A stretch of DNA of 12,165 bases. Source: JBAWVR01 sp964583845. Its GTDB lineage: Bacteria; Patescibacteriota; Minisyncoccia; Phycocordibacterales; GWA1-40-21. The notes under the pieces are model-generated. The model worked only from the letters and a program-made list of their open reading frames with translations. It made no database searches and was not told the DNA's origin. Positions 1 through 7,879 of the stretch are shown piece after piece; positions within the stretch are counted from its first letter, which is position 1; every line of letters begins with the position of its first letter. The translations under genes and the position numbers were made by a program. The stretch spans positions 1 through 12,165 of the forward strand of contig CAZOXG010000029.1 of NCBI GenBank assembly GCA_964583845.1, in the 5' to 3' direction.

Positions 1-1
1 A

Positions 2-280
2 TATTCGTATATAAATCTAAACCCGGTTAAGCTATTTGAACCAGATTGGAAGTTGAATGGAATAACAGACGTTGATAGAGCTTTAAAATTCCTTAAATCC
101 TATGAATATTCTAGCTTTTTTGATTACTGGAGTGGTGTGGAAAGAGAATGGGGAAACTTGCTAAATAAAGAAGCTTTTCCTCAGTATTTTACCAATCAGG
201 AATCTTTTTCAAAAGAAATTTTAGATTGGTTAGAACTCGATCCTGCTAAGTTCTTTGTTGATTTAAATAAAAAACATTAA
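2..280 (+). CDS. C-terminal part of an unrecognised protein (5' end outside window)
   Basis: An open frame runs in from the left edge and ends at TAA 278-280, giving about 92 visible residues with no stop. A TTG at 53 could start a 75-residue protein, but the frame is open upstream of it and the upstream residues look protein-like, so a truncated gene is more likely. The tail is soluble and rich in aromatic residues (SFFDYWSG, EREWGNLL, EILDWLEL), with alternating acidic and hydrophobic helices and no membrane segment. I do not recognise the family. The stop lies 20 bases before a large inverted repeat. Confidence 0.6.
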   Translation, partial: YSYINLNPVKLFEPDWKLNGITDVDRALKFLKSYEYSSFFDYWSGVEREWGNLLNKEAFPQYFTNQESFSKEILDWLELDPAKFFVDLNKKH

Positions 281-300
281 ATATTATTATATCTAATCTT

Positions 301-349
301 GCCGAAGACTACCTTCGGCAACTTTCGCCGAAGGTAGTCTTCGGCGAAA
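301..349. repeat. Perfect nested inverted repeat
   Basis: Arm 301-319 (GCCGAAGACTACCTTCGGC) is the exact reverse complement of 327-345, with a 7-base spacer. Each arm is itself a small hairpin (GCCGAAG, five bases, CTTCGGC). The right-hand hairpin extends to an 11-bp stem, 323-333 with 339-349. It can therefore form one long stem or two side-by-side hairpins. No T-run follows on either strand, so it is not a standard intrinsic terminator, although it lies just after a stop codon. It resembles a REP/MITE-type dispersed element. Confidence 0.85.
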
Positions 350-352
350 AAG

Positions 353-361
353 TTATCCACA
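353..361 (+). promoter_or_regulatory. DnaA-box-like 9-mer TTATCCACA
   Basis: TTATCCACA matches the consensus DnaA box TTATNCACA exactly. It lies between the inverted repeat and the promoter of the next gene. I see only one copy and no AT-rich unwinding region or dnaA/dnaN genes, so nothing supports an origin here. It may be a regulatory DnaA site or a chance or lineage-specific motif. Confidence 0.4.
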
Positions 362-402
362 GGGTGGTCAAGGAAAGGGGACTACTTTGAGATAAAAACT
401 TT

Positions 403-411
403 TGCTATAAT
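403..411 (+). promoter_or_regulatory. Extended -10 promoter for the secreted-protein cluster
   Basis: TGC followed by TATAAT (406-411) is a perfect extended -10. TTGAGA at 387-392 is only 13 bases upstream, too close to be a normal -35, so recognition probably depends on the TGN extension. Transcription would begin near 418, leaving a leader of about 26 bases with no Shine-Dalgarno sequence before ATG 444. Confidence 0.6.
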
Positions 412-443
412 ATTTTCATTATAAATTTTGTTAGTTCTTTTAT

Positions 444-2126
444 ATGCTTAAAATACATAGAACAAAATTATTTCCAGTTTCTTATTTTTATCGTTGCTCG
501 GCGGTGAAAAATAATTCAGTTAAGTTTTTGTTTGGTATAAATGTGTTTGTTAAGGTGACTTTAATAGTTATTTTTTTGTTTATGTTATTGCCACAAACCG
601 TTCTAGCTAAAATATCTATTGTTGAGGTTATGTATGACGCTAAAGGTACTGATACAGACAGGGAGTGGGTCAAAATAGTGAATGACAACGAGTCCGACGT
701 CGAGATTTCAAAAATTAAATTAACAATCAATGACAGTAACCATTTGATCAAAGATCTCGCCGGCTCCACCCTTATTTATAAAAGTGATTCGTTGGTGTTA
801 GTTGATGATCCAGATAAATTTAAGGTTAATTATCCAAGCTATGCTGGTAAGGTATTTGATAGTAGTTTCACTTTAACAAACACCTCAGGGTCAGTGACCA
901 TAAAAGATGATAAAAATATTGTGATTGATTCCATGTCCTATGACTCATCAATGGGGGCGGCGGGGGATGGTAATTCTTTACAAAAGATAGATGGGGTTTG
1001 GAAAGCTACAAGTCCGACAATTATTGGCGTAGCGGACACTAGCGCTACAACTACCAGTACTTCCACTGACAGTACTTCAAGTGCCAGTAATGCCACTACC
1101 AGCTCGGCAACTTCTTCTATAAACACTAATTCCTCAGTTAATACAGTCACCAGGATTGTTTATCATTATATTTCTACCCATTCGGGAACAGAAGAACTTA
1201 GTGATTATGATACTAATAATGATCTAAAAATAACCTCAGGCAGGGACCGTCTAGCTTATGTTGGTGTTCCGATAAGTTTTTTAGCTAAATCAAACAGTTC
1301 TGTTCAAAAATATGTCTGGTCTTTTGGGGATGGCTCAATCTCTGAAGGTCAAAAAATATCACATGTATATCGTTTCCCTGGCGAGTATAATGTTGTCTTG
1401 AACGCCGATTCAGTGGATAAAAAGGCAGTGTCTAGATCAAATGTAAAGGTGTTGGAACCAAAAATCAGTCTTACTGAAATAAAACCCGAATACATTACTT
1501 TGAAAAATAACGGGGAGTATGAAATAAATTTGGACGGCTGGAAATTAGTGGGGGTAGACAATACTTATGTTATACCCTCAGATACCATAATCGGATCTCA
1601 AAAAGAGGTTAGAATACCAACAGAGTATTTGAATTTTAGTAAGTATGACAAAGTCGTTTTGAATAATCCATCCGGCCGTCAAATTTACCAAAATACCCTT
1701 ATAAAACAAGATAATAGCCCTAATATGATTCCGTCCACAAGTCAATCAACTAGCACTATTTCTATTGCTACTGTTGAACTTATGATTAACAAAGCCGATG
1801 TAGAAAACTTTGTTTTGGCTTATAAAAATGCCTTAGAGGCTTCCAGTATAAAAACAGTCACCACTGAGTCAGAAAACCTCGCTCTTGCTGCTACTAATCC
1901 TGCGCCTGCACCAGTTCAGTCGGACAGTATTCTTAATAATCAGCCGGCCTCAGTCATTAGCGCCTATTCGGGAAAAACCTTAAACAACTCTGCTGGAAAT
2001 AGCGAAAATATTTCTACTACTAGTACCACTTCCGACACTACACCAACTAAAAACGAGGTTGGTTTTTGGGGAGGTTTATGGTCTAGCTTTGTGGGGACTT
2101 TTTATCCGGGTTATAATGTCAATTAA
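444..2126 (+). CDS. Secreted lamin-tail / PKD domain protein
   Basis: 560 residues. A hydrophobic segment at about 34-55 ending in VLA looks like a signal peptide after an unusually long basic N-terminus. A lamin-tail domain follows at about 56-185 (begins KISIVEVMYD, contains DREWVKIVN). A Ser/Thr-rich linker covers about 197-236. A PKD domain lies at about 267-337, with the typical WSFGDGS and HVYRFPGEYNVVL signatures. A second lamin-tail-like beta-sandwich is at about 341-418 (EYITLKNNGE, LDGWKLV). A low-complexity Ser/Thr/Ala tail ends in the Trp-rich WGGLWSSF. No catalytic motif is visible. These domains are known as extracellular adhesion or scaffold modules, so a cell-surface role is inferred. 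It is the first gene of the cluster, and its stop overlaps the next start. ATG 444 has no Shine-Dalgarno; GTG 504 is an alternative start giving a more ordinary signal peptide. Confidence 0.85.
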   Translation: MLKIHRTKLFPVSYFYRCSAVKNNSVKFLFGINVFVKVTLIVIFLFMLLPQTVLAKISIVEVMYDAKGTDTDREWVKIVNDNESDVEISKIKLTINDSNHLIKDLAGSTLIYKSDSLVLVDDPDKFKVNYPSYAGKVFDSSFTLTNTSGSVTIKDDKNIVIDSMSYDSSMGAAGDGNSLQKIDGVWKATSPTIIGVADTSATTTSTSTDSTSSASNATTSSATSSINTNSSVNTVTRIVYHYISTHSGTEELSDYDTNNDLKITSGRDRLAYVGVPISFLAKSNSSVQKYVWSFGDGSISEGQKISHVYRFPGEYNVVLNADSVDKKAVSRSNVKVLEPKISLTEIKPEYITLKNNGEYEINLDGWKLVGVDNTYVIPSDTIIGSQKEVRIPTEYLNFSKYDKVVLNNPSGRQIYQNTLIKQDNSPNMIPSTSQSTSTISIATVELMINKADVENFVLAYKNALEASSIKTVTTESENLALAATNPAPAPVQSDSILNNQPASVISAYSGKTLNNSAGNSENISTTSTTSDTTPTKNEVGFWGGLWSSFVGTFYPGYNVN

Positions 2127-2271
2127 GATGTTTAATAATAAATTTTTCAGTCAATTTTCAACCTTTTTGTTGATGATAATCCTATGTTTTGTTTTGATGG
2201 TGGTTCTTGGTGTATATAAAATTCAGAGCGAGAAACCAATCGTTGACCCCAAACAGTTAATAGCTCGTTAG
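2116..2271 (+). CDS. Small single-pass membrane protein (51 aa)
   Basis: ATG 2116 opens a 51-residue frame overlapping the end of the upstream gene by 11 bases; ATG 2128 is an alternative start giving 47 residues. After a short polar N-terminus there is a strong membrane helix (about 15-34, FSTFLLMIILCFVLMVVLGV), then a basic and polar tail ending PKQLIAR. The overlap implies translational coupling to the lamin-tail protein. No family is recognised. It could be an anchor or assembly factor for its secreted neighbours, but this rests on position only. A chance open frame remains possible, although the clean amphipathic layout argues against it. Confidence 0.5.
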   Translation: MSIKMFNNKFFSQFSTFLLMIILCFVLMVVLGVYKIQSEKPIVDPKQLIAR

Positions 2272-2323
2272 TTGGGTAGTCCGAAATTTTGGTTTGGTCA
2301 TCTTTAATTAAGTCATTAAAAAA

Positions 2324-2896
2324 ATGAAACAGATAATAAAAAAGATTGTTAAATACTTACTGATGTTGGTTATTATTTTTGTTTCCGTCTTTATAATCAT
2401 AGGACTCTATATTCATGGTGATTATAAGGAATATATGGCCGCTTTTGAATGGATAAGATACGAGAATATGATGCGTCCGATTGAAGAGAAAAAGGCTCAG
2501 ATTGAGGCAGCACGTAAGATTGACTATGTGGGAGGTAAGACGCCGGAGGAAACTTTGGGGATGTATATTGAGACTCTAAAAAAAGGTGATTGGGAGGCGG
2601 CAGTTAAATATTATGAAGTAGCAAAACAAGAAGAAAAGCTTAAGAGTTTGAAAGGTAGTAATTTAGATGAGGTGGCTGCTTGGAATGAAAATATTAAAAA
2701 AATAGGTAAAGGATCTTTTTATAATGAATATTATTCCATAGGGTATGAAGATGTGGCTAAAGAAGATGTTTCTACTACCACCATTTCACTTGGTGGAAGA
2801 GTAGTACCATTGATAATTAAAAAGGGAGCTACAAGTACCATTGAAAAAGTTTTTGTTAAGAATTCTTACACCAATGTCTGGAAGATCGTTCAATAG
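2324..2896 (+). CDS. Single-pass membrane protein with extracytoplasmic helical domain
   Basis: 190 residues. A basic N-terminus (MKQIIKKIVKY) is followed by a long uncleaved membrane helix at about 9-30, then a mostly polar domain facing outside. Residues 47-70 are charged and helical. Residues 72-110 (KTPEETLGMYIETLKKGDWEAA) resemble the first helices of NTF2-like/DUF4878-type extracytoplasmic domains, in which an acidic helix precedes a GDw/yeaA motif. A beta-rich C-terminus ends VFVKNSYTNVWKIVQ, also consistent with that fold. This is a weak resemblance, not a firm assignment. There is no Shine-Dalgarno before ATG 2324, only an A-run. The 3' end overlaps the start of the large secreted phospholipase-like gene by 23 bases, so the two products are probably made together. 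Confidence 0.75.
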   Translation: MKQIIKKIVKYLLMLVIIFVSVFIIIGLYIHGDYKEYMAAFEWIRYENMMRPIEEKKAQIEAARKIDYVGGKTPEETLGMYIETLKKGDWEAAVKYYEVAKQEEKLKSLKGSNLDEVAAWNENIKKIGKGSFYNEYYSIGYEDVAKEDVSTTTISLGGRVVPLIIKKGATSTIEKVFVKNSYTNVWKIVQ

Positions 2897-5800
2897 AATA
2901 ATATATACATTAATATTTTTATTGGCGGTATTGCCGTCGTCTGCTTGGGCGTATTCAGAATACATAACCCATGAAGGCTTATCTGAAGCCGTAGTTGATG
3001 TTTATGAGCAATCATTTGGCGAGAAATTTACTGATCAGGAATCAAAAAGGATTATCGAGGGTGCTCGTGATGAGGATCTCGGTGGGCTAGGGGTCCGTCC
3101 ACTGAATCATTTCTATGATCCAACCTACAGTATGGGATTATATGGCTATAATTCGGCTATAGACTGGGCTTTAAAGGACTCGGCTTTGAATGATTATTCT
3201 TGGCCTAAAGCAATACAGTTGTATGCCGAAGGACAGAATATAGAAGCCTATTATGCCTTGGGACATATTTTGCATTTAATAGAGGATATGTCAGTACCAG
3301 ATCACACCAGAAGTGATCAACATTTAGACGGTAGTCCTTTTGAGGGTTGGGTTAAAAATAATTTTACCCAAGCCGATTTGGTAAAAATCTCTAAAGATTA
3401 TTCTATATCAAACCCTCAAGATTTTAGTGATGCCAAAGCCTATTTTGAATTCATAGCCCAATATTCTAACGAAAATTTTTATAGTAAGGATACTATAAAT
3501 AATAATGATAGTTTTTATGAACATGACGTGCCTTCTATTGAAAAAGAGGATGAAAAGTATGCATACGCAACGGATTCCTTATATGGTGATAATCATATAA
3601 TTTTAGGTAAGTTTATTGATGAAAATAAAAAACAAGTATATTTATTAATCGATCCCGATAAAAAAGACCCTTCTGTCTTCCAAGACTACTTCTCCCGTCT
3701 CAGCAAACAAGCTGTTATTAATGGCGTGGGTTTAATTAAAATCTTTTTTGCCGAGGGTGAAAAAGCTAGAACTGCCTATAAAGAAAAACAAATAATTGAG
3801 CGGAATAGGATTGATTTAGAAAATAAAAAACTTGATGAAAGCTTGTCTAAAAAAGGTACGGTCGGTCTAATCTTTAGTGGTTTTGGTTTTTGGGTATCTG
3901 ACTCGGCTGCTTATATAGGAAAGGTGGCTAAAAGTGTTGGATATTCAGTTAAAACTACTGGTCGTGAGGTGGCAGAGATTTCCTCAAATCTAACTTCCGT
4001 GGCTAAAAATGGTAGTAGCCAGGTAGTAAAATATACCACTAAAAGCAATACTGAAATCACAACCTCAACGACTTCCAAAACTACTAGTTTGCTGGATATG
4101 CTTACAGACTTGTATAATAAAGCGAGTATTAGTTTGGCTACAATATTTAATCCAGACGAGTATGCCAAAAATATAACAGCGGTTACTTCAAATATCCTTC
4201 CTGTTAATAATCAAAAGGACAATTCTACGTCCACTCCTATAAAGGACATAGATTCCTATCGGACGCCAATAATAAAAACAGCTCCATCAGATAATACTGA
4301 GAATAGCTTACCTGAGGATGTTATCATCGATATTTCTATTTCGGATATTCAAAACTTTGCCGAAAAATTTAAGGAACTCTTAACTCAAGAAGCTGCCAAA
4401 AATCTACCAGATGTTTCTACTTTGCAAGACGTTGCCAGTAATTTATCTTTTGTCCCAATTTATTTTTCCGGTGGGGGTTCAACTATTGTTGGCGAGATCC
4501 AAACAATTGTACCTGTAAGCGATTCTACTTCAACAGCAATAACCAGCACCACAACTGAACCCATTATTATTTTGCCAAAGTTATCTATAAAAAATGATCC
4601 TTGTTTCAAGACAATCTCTCAAGACAAATGTATTCTTTTGTCCGCGACAACGACTGTGGGTTGGAGTTCAGATCAAGTTGCCGATTATTATATATTGAAA
4701 ATCAACAACCAGATTTCTTCTACTACCAGCACCTCAACAGAAATCACCTTGTCGGCTACTAGTTCTACGATTGTGGAAATATCCGTCGTTAATACCGAGG
4801 GTCTGGTATCTAACGTGGAAAGACGAGAGATATTTCAGACTGTTAAACCAGTTATTATTAACGAAATCTTTTATACTGGCACAACCAACTACCCAGACCT
4901 ACAGTGGTTAGAGTTGTATAATCCAAATGATTATTCAATACCACTCGAGGATTCTTTTATCAAAAATAGTAGTTCGACAATAGAAATAAAATTGAACGGT
5001 GTTATTTCACCCAAGGGTTATTATGTAATTGAAAGACAAGTCTCGAGTTCTACTAATAGTGTATTAACAAAACCAATAGCCAATCTCACGACTTCTTTTG
5101 GATCTGGTTTGGACAAAACTGGTGAAGATTTAACCTTGTCATTTGGAAGTGAAAATCCAACTATTTATGATGAGGTACCATATTGTGAAAATTGGTGCAA
5201 CTTAGGTTCAGCTACTTCGCTAGAAAGATATGATGACCGGGCCAACGATGCAACTTATAGTAATTGGTCAAATACTAAAAGTGAGCTAAACAACCCAACG
5301 CTTGTAGGTGATGAAAAAATACTTGGAACACCAGGATTTAGAAATAATATTAGTTATATTATAAACCAGGGTAAAAAATTAAGCGGGGAAGTAATACTTA
5401 CTAAAGCCAACTCACCATACCTGGTCGAGGGTGGACTTATTGTCCCGCCGGGTTCGTTTTTAAAAATGGAGGCCGGTACAATTATAAAGTTCAGTCCTGG
5501 TTCACAAAATGTTATTTCGGGTAATATAACCACTTTTGGTGGTGATGAGAGTGTTGTTTGGACTTGTTATGCTGATGACGAATACGGTGGAGATACTTTT
5601 GGCGATGGTAACTCTGATCTAATCGATCCAACTACCGGTAAGGCCAAATTCAAATTGGCTGATATGTTTGACTACACCAGTATTAGTTATGGTGAGGGTG
5701 AAAATAATCTAAATAATATGTTATTTAGGTGTGAATACGGTGGAATCTCGGTTCATTCAACTAACCATGTAACTTTTAATAATTTAAGCTTTGAACAAGC

Positions 5801-7064
5801 CGTTCCATTAAATAATGTTGAATATGATTCAAAAGTGGATATCAATAATTTCTATATTAATGAACAAGGTGAAGGTCCGGACAGAGGCTGGGATTCACAC
5901 CCCGACGGCGTTTGGTCTTGGTGGCAAACTGCTAATAGTGTCGTAAATATAAAAAACATTGAATCTAAAAGTGGCTTGAGAATACAAGTTTATGCTAGTA
6001 GTACTTTATTGATAGATAACGGAGTATTTGATGGAAATAATTACAATTGTAATTTTAAGGTTGTGAATGGGAAGCTGAAATTTAATAATGTAACGTTAAA
6101 TAATTGTAAAAATGAAAATGAAATAGGGGTAGATTATGATTCCGAAATCAGCCTTAGTAATTCTAATTTAAGTAACACTATAATCGTTGCCAGAGAACAC
6201 GTTTTAATAGAACTATATAATGTTCAATTAACTAAAGACAAAATATCTAGCAGTAGTTTAATTATGTCTTCTAGGTTATCAACAGTTAGAATCGCCAGCT
6301 CGAGCCTCTCCAGTAATTCTGGATACGGTTTGGTTAGTAGTGAAGGTGACGGCGAGATATCAAATTCAACTTTTTCCGGTTTCTCCGATGCAGCTATTAG
6401 TTCGGTTGGAAATGTTGCCAATTCTACATTCAAAATCAGCGACTCTGAATTTAAAAATAATGGTGTCGGTATAAACACTTATAGCACAAACCTTACTGGT
6501 GAGAGACTAAAAATTCATGATAATAATATTGGTATGCAGGTTAATCGTGGTGAGGTCAGAATTAGTAATAGTACTTTTGAAAATAATTCTACTATGGCCG
6601 TCAAAAACATGTTACCGGTTTATGGCGCTGCCTTTTGGAATAATTGGTGGGGCGATTATACGGGGCCAAAAAATATTAGAACTAACCCTCTTGGATTGGG
6701 TGGGGAAGTATCTAACGGTATTATATTTAAACCTTGGTATATAAGTACTGAAATGACTAAGACTAATAGAGACGTGGTTGTCGCTACTACAACTCAGACT
6801 GTTGAGATGCCAAAAACACAAATGGTAATTGAGACACCAGTTGTTGAACCAGTTATTGTTGTCGTAACGACCGCAACTACAACAGCTGAAGAAAAGATTT
6901 TAGAAACAACTACCTCAACCATTGTAGATATTGTTTCAGATGTGGTAAACGAGCCCATAATGGAAGATAGTATGGTGTCTACTTCATCCGAGCCTGCATC
7001 TGGAGGTGTCACAACCTCCGAAGGAGACGAGGTGCCGTTAGATGATACTACAACTCAAAATTAA
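2874..7064 (+). CDS. Giant secreted zinc phospholipase C/P1-nuclease-like, lamin-tail, beta-helix protein
   Basis: 1396 residues from ATG 2874; an in-frame TTG at 2841 would add 11. Signal peptide 1-26 ends SSAWA. Residues about 27-305 match the zinc phospholipase C/P1 nuclease superfamily: H33 in THEG, acidic GARDEDL at 64-70, RPLNHFYDP with H79, then H134-x3-D138-x5-H144 (the spacing of the B. cereus PLC zinc motif) and FEGW with E157. A charged helix (about 300-325) and Ser/Thr-rich linkers follow, then an Ig-like stretch (about 570-655) and a lamin-tail domain (about 657-824) closing with GTPGFRNN. Residues about 836-1290 form a right-handed parallel beta-helix with Asn-rich rungs (NSTFENNS, DSEFKNNGVG) and the NWWGDYTGP terminal signature. 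A Thr/Val-rich tail ends without LPXTG. All zinc ligands seem present, so hydrolase activity, possibly on phospholipid, is inferred; the substrate is unknown. Confidence 0.85.
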   Translation: MSGRSFNRIIYTLIFLLAVLPSSAWAYSEYITHEGLSEAVVDVYEQSFGEKFTDQESKRIIEGARDEDLGGLGVRPLNHFYDPTYSMGLYGYNSAIDWALKDSALNDYSWPKAIQLYAEGQNIEAYYALGHILHLIEDMSVPDHTRSDQHLDGSPFEGWVKNNFTQADLVKISKDYSISNPQDFSDAKAYFEFIAQYSNENFYSKDTINNNDSFYEHDVPSIEKEDEKYAYATDSLYGDNHIILGKFIDENKKQVYLLIDPDKKDPSVFQDYFSRLSKQAVINGVGLIKIFFAEGEKARTAYKEKQIIERNRIDLENKKLDESLSKKGTVGLIFSGFGFWVSDSAAYIGKVAKSVGYSVKTTGREVAEISSNLTSVAKNGSSQVVKYTTKSNTEITTSTTSKTTSLLDMLTDLYNKASISLATIFNPDEYAKNITAVTSNILPVNNQKDNSTSTPIKDIDSYRTPIIKTAPSDNTENSLPEDVIIDISISDIQNFAEKFKELLTQEAAKNLPDVSTLQDVASNLSFVPIYFSGGGSTIVGEIQTIVPVSDSTSTAITSTTTEPIIILPKLSIKNDPCFKTISQDKCILLSATTTVGWSSDQVADYYILKINNQISSTTSTSTEITLSATSSTIVEISVVNTEGLVSNVERREIFQTVKPVIINEIFYTGTTNYPDLQWLELYNPNDYSIPLEDSFIKNSSSTIEIKLNGVISPKGYYVIERQVSSSTNSVLTKPIANLTTSFGSGLDKTGEDLTLSFGSENPTIYDEVPYCENWCNLGSATSLERYDDRANDATYSNWSNTKSELNNPTLVGDEKILGTPGFRNNISYIINQGKKLSGEVILTKANSPYLVEGGLIVPPGSFLKMEAGTIIKFSPGSQNVISGNITTFGGDESVVWTCYADDEYGGDTFGDGNSDLIDPTTGKAKFKLADMFDYTSISYGEGENNLNNMLFRCEYGGISVHSTNHVTFNNLSFEQAVPLNNVEYDSKVDINNFYINEQGEGPDRGWDSHPDGVWSWWQTANSVVNIKNIESKSGLRIQVYASSTLLIDNGVFDGNNYNCNFKVVNGKLKFNNVTLNNCKNENEIGVDYDSEISLSNSNLSNTIIVAREHVLIELYNVQLTKDKISSSSLIMSSRLSTVRIASSSLSSNSGYGLVSSEGDGEISNSTFSGFSDAAISSVGNVANSTFKISDSEFKNNGVGINTYSTNLTGERLKIHDNNIGMQVNRGEVRISNSTFENNSTMAVKNMLPVYGAAFWNNWWGDYTGPKNIRTNPLGLGGEVSNGIIFKPWYISTEMTKTNRDVVVATTTQTVEMPKTQMVIETPVVEPVIVVVTTATTTAEEKILETTTSTIVDIVSDVVNEPIMEDSMVSTSSEPASGGVTTSEGDEVPLDDTTTQN

Positions 7065-7105
7065 CAATCGTTTGTGTTTATTAGTCTTTTTGTTATTGTT
7101 AACTT

Positions 7106-7801
7106 ATGAGACTAAATAGATTTTATATTAAATTTTCACCGACAGAAAAAAACTTGATTATTGAAGACGATAATGTGGTTAATCAGCTACGAAATGTTTT
7201 ACGTTTAGAGATAGGAGCCACTATTCAAATATTTAATGGAACGGGATCTGAAGCTTTGGGTGTGGTGGAGTCAATTGAAAAGAAAAAAGCTGTTATCCGT
7301 CTAGACGATGTTTTTGATAGTAAGCCGATGCCAGAAAACAGAGTTATCTTGTACTGTGCTATTTTGAAAAAAGAAAACTTTGAACTGGTAACTCAAAAAG
7401 CGACGGAAATCGGGGTGGCGGAAATTGTTCCGGTTATTACCGAAAGAACAGTAAAGTTGGGTCTAAACATGGAGAGACTAAATAAAATCATTGTAGAGGC
7501 TTGTGAGCAGTCTGGTAGGGGTTATTTAACTAAAATCAGCGAGCCTGTTGAGTTTGAGAAATCACTTGAACAAGCACAAGGGAACGATGCAAATTTGTTT
7601 TTCGATTTTTCTAAAACAAAAATAGCGGGCAAGAAAATTTCTGGTCAGATTGGGTTGTTTGTTGGCCCAGAAGGTGGCTGGTCCGAGGGGGAAGTGGCTA
7701 TTGCAAAAAATGATGGGTGCAAGATTGTGTCGCTCGGTGAAAATGTTTTGAGAGCGGAGACAGCGGCGATTGTAGGATCCTACTTGGCCGTAAATAATTA
7801 A
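7106..7801 (+). CDS. rsmE: 16S rRNA (uracil(1498)-N3)-methyltransferase RsmE
   Basis: 231 residues, normal length for the family. RsmE methylates N3 of U1498 in the decoding region of 16S rRNA using S-adenosylmethionine. An N-terminal PUA-like beta-barrel (about 1-70, beginning RLNRFYI) precedes a SPOUT methyltransferase domain. Family signatures are KATEIGV (98-104), EACEQSGR (131-138), the cofactor-binding loop VGPEGGWSEGE (186-196) and the knot motif SLGENVLRAETA (209-220). ATG 7106 gives the expected N-terminus; the start has no Shine-Dalgarno. It sits 41 bases after the giant secreted protein gene on the same strand. I see no convincing promoter in the gap, so it may be read through from the cluster, although the functions are unrelated. 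A terminator follows. Confidence 0.95.
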   Translation: MRLNRFYIKFSPTEKNLIIEDDNVVNQLRNVLRLEIGATIQIFNGTGSEALGVVESIEKKKAVIRLDDVFDSKPMPENRVILYCAILKKENFELVTQKATEIGVAEIVPVITERTVKLGLNMERLNKIIVEACEQSGRGYLTKISEPVEFEKSLEQAQGNDANLFFDFSKTKIAGKKISGQIGLFVGPEGGWSEGEVAIAKNDGCKIVSLGENVLRAETAAIVGSYLAVNN

Positions 7802-7803
7802 TC

Positions 7804-7826
7804 TGACAAAGGTTTCATCTTTGTCA
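7804..7826. other. Small hairpin after rsmE
   Basis: TGACAAAG (7804-7811) pairs perfectly with CTTTGTCA (7819-7826) across a 7-base loop. It begins two bases after the rsmE stop. It lacks a downstream T-run on the + strand, so it may act as a 3'-end stabiliser ahead of the real terminator. Confidence 0.5.
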
Positions 7827-7840
7827 TAAAATGAAAAAAT

Positions 7841-7877
7841 AAAACCGCTAGGCACACTGGGTGCGCTAGCGGGTTTT
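7841..7877. terminator. Bidirectional intrinsic terminator between convergent genes
   Basis: AAAACCGCTAGGCAC pairs with GTGCGCTAGCGGGTTTT with two bulged G residues and a 5-base loop (7856-7860). The GC-rich stem is flanked by an A-run on one side and a T-run on the other, so it works for rsmE on + and for the minus-strand gene, whose stop is only two bases away. The T-tract is better on the minus strand (TTTTATTTTTTC). Confidence 0.85.
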
Positions 7878-7879
7878 GT

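Noticed and set aside
301..349. CRISPR repeat or intrinsic terminator
   Set aside because: There is only one unit, no spacers, and no T-run after the stem on either strand.
301..361. Replication origin
   Set aside because: There is only one DnaA-box match, no box cluster, no clear unwinding element and no origin-associated genes.
488..1561. Minus-strand frames inside the lamin-tail gene
   Set aside because: They are mirror frames of a well-supported gene; the Val/Ala/Glu-rich one simply reflects the Ser/Thr-rich linker.
2800..2846. Direct repeat GTACCATTGA
   Set aside because: Two copies about 30 bases apart in AT-rich coding sequence, with no target-site or element structure; probably chance.
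2841..2873. TTG start for the giant secreted protein
   Set aside because: It would overlap the upstream gene by 56 bases and only lengthens the signal peptide; ATG 2874 is sufficient. Not fully excluded.
7072..7099. Promoter TTGTGT-16-TATTGT before rsmE
   Set aside because: Weak match (3 and 4 of 6) in a T-rich gap, and it would make the transcript leaderless.
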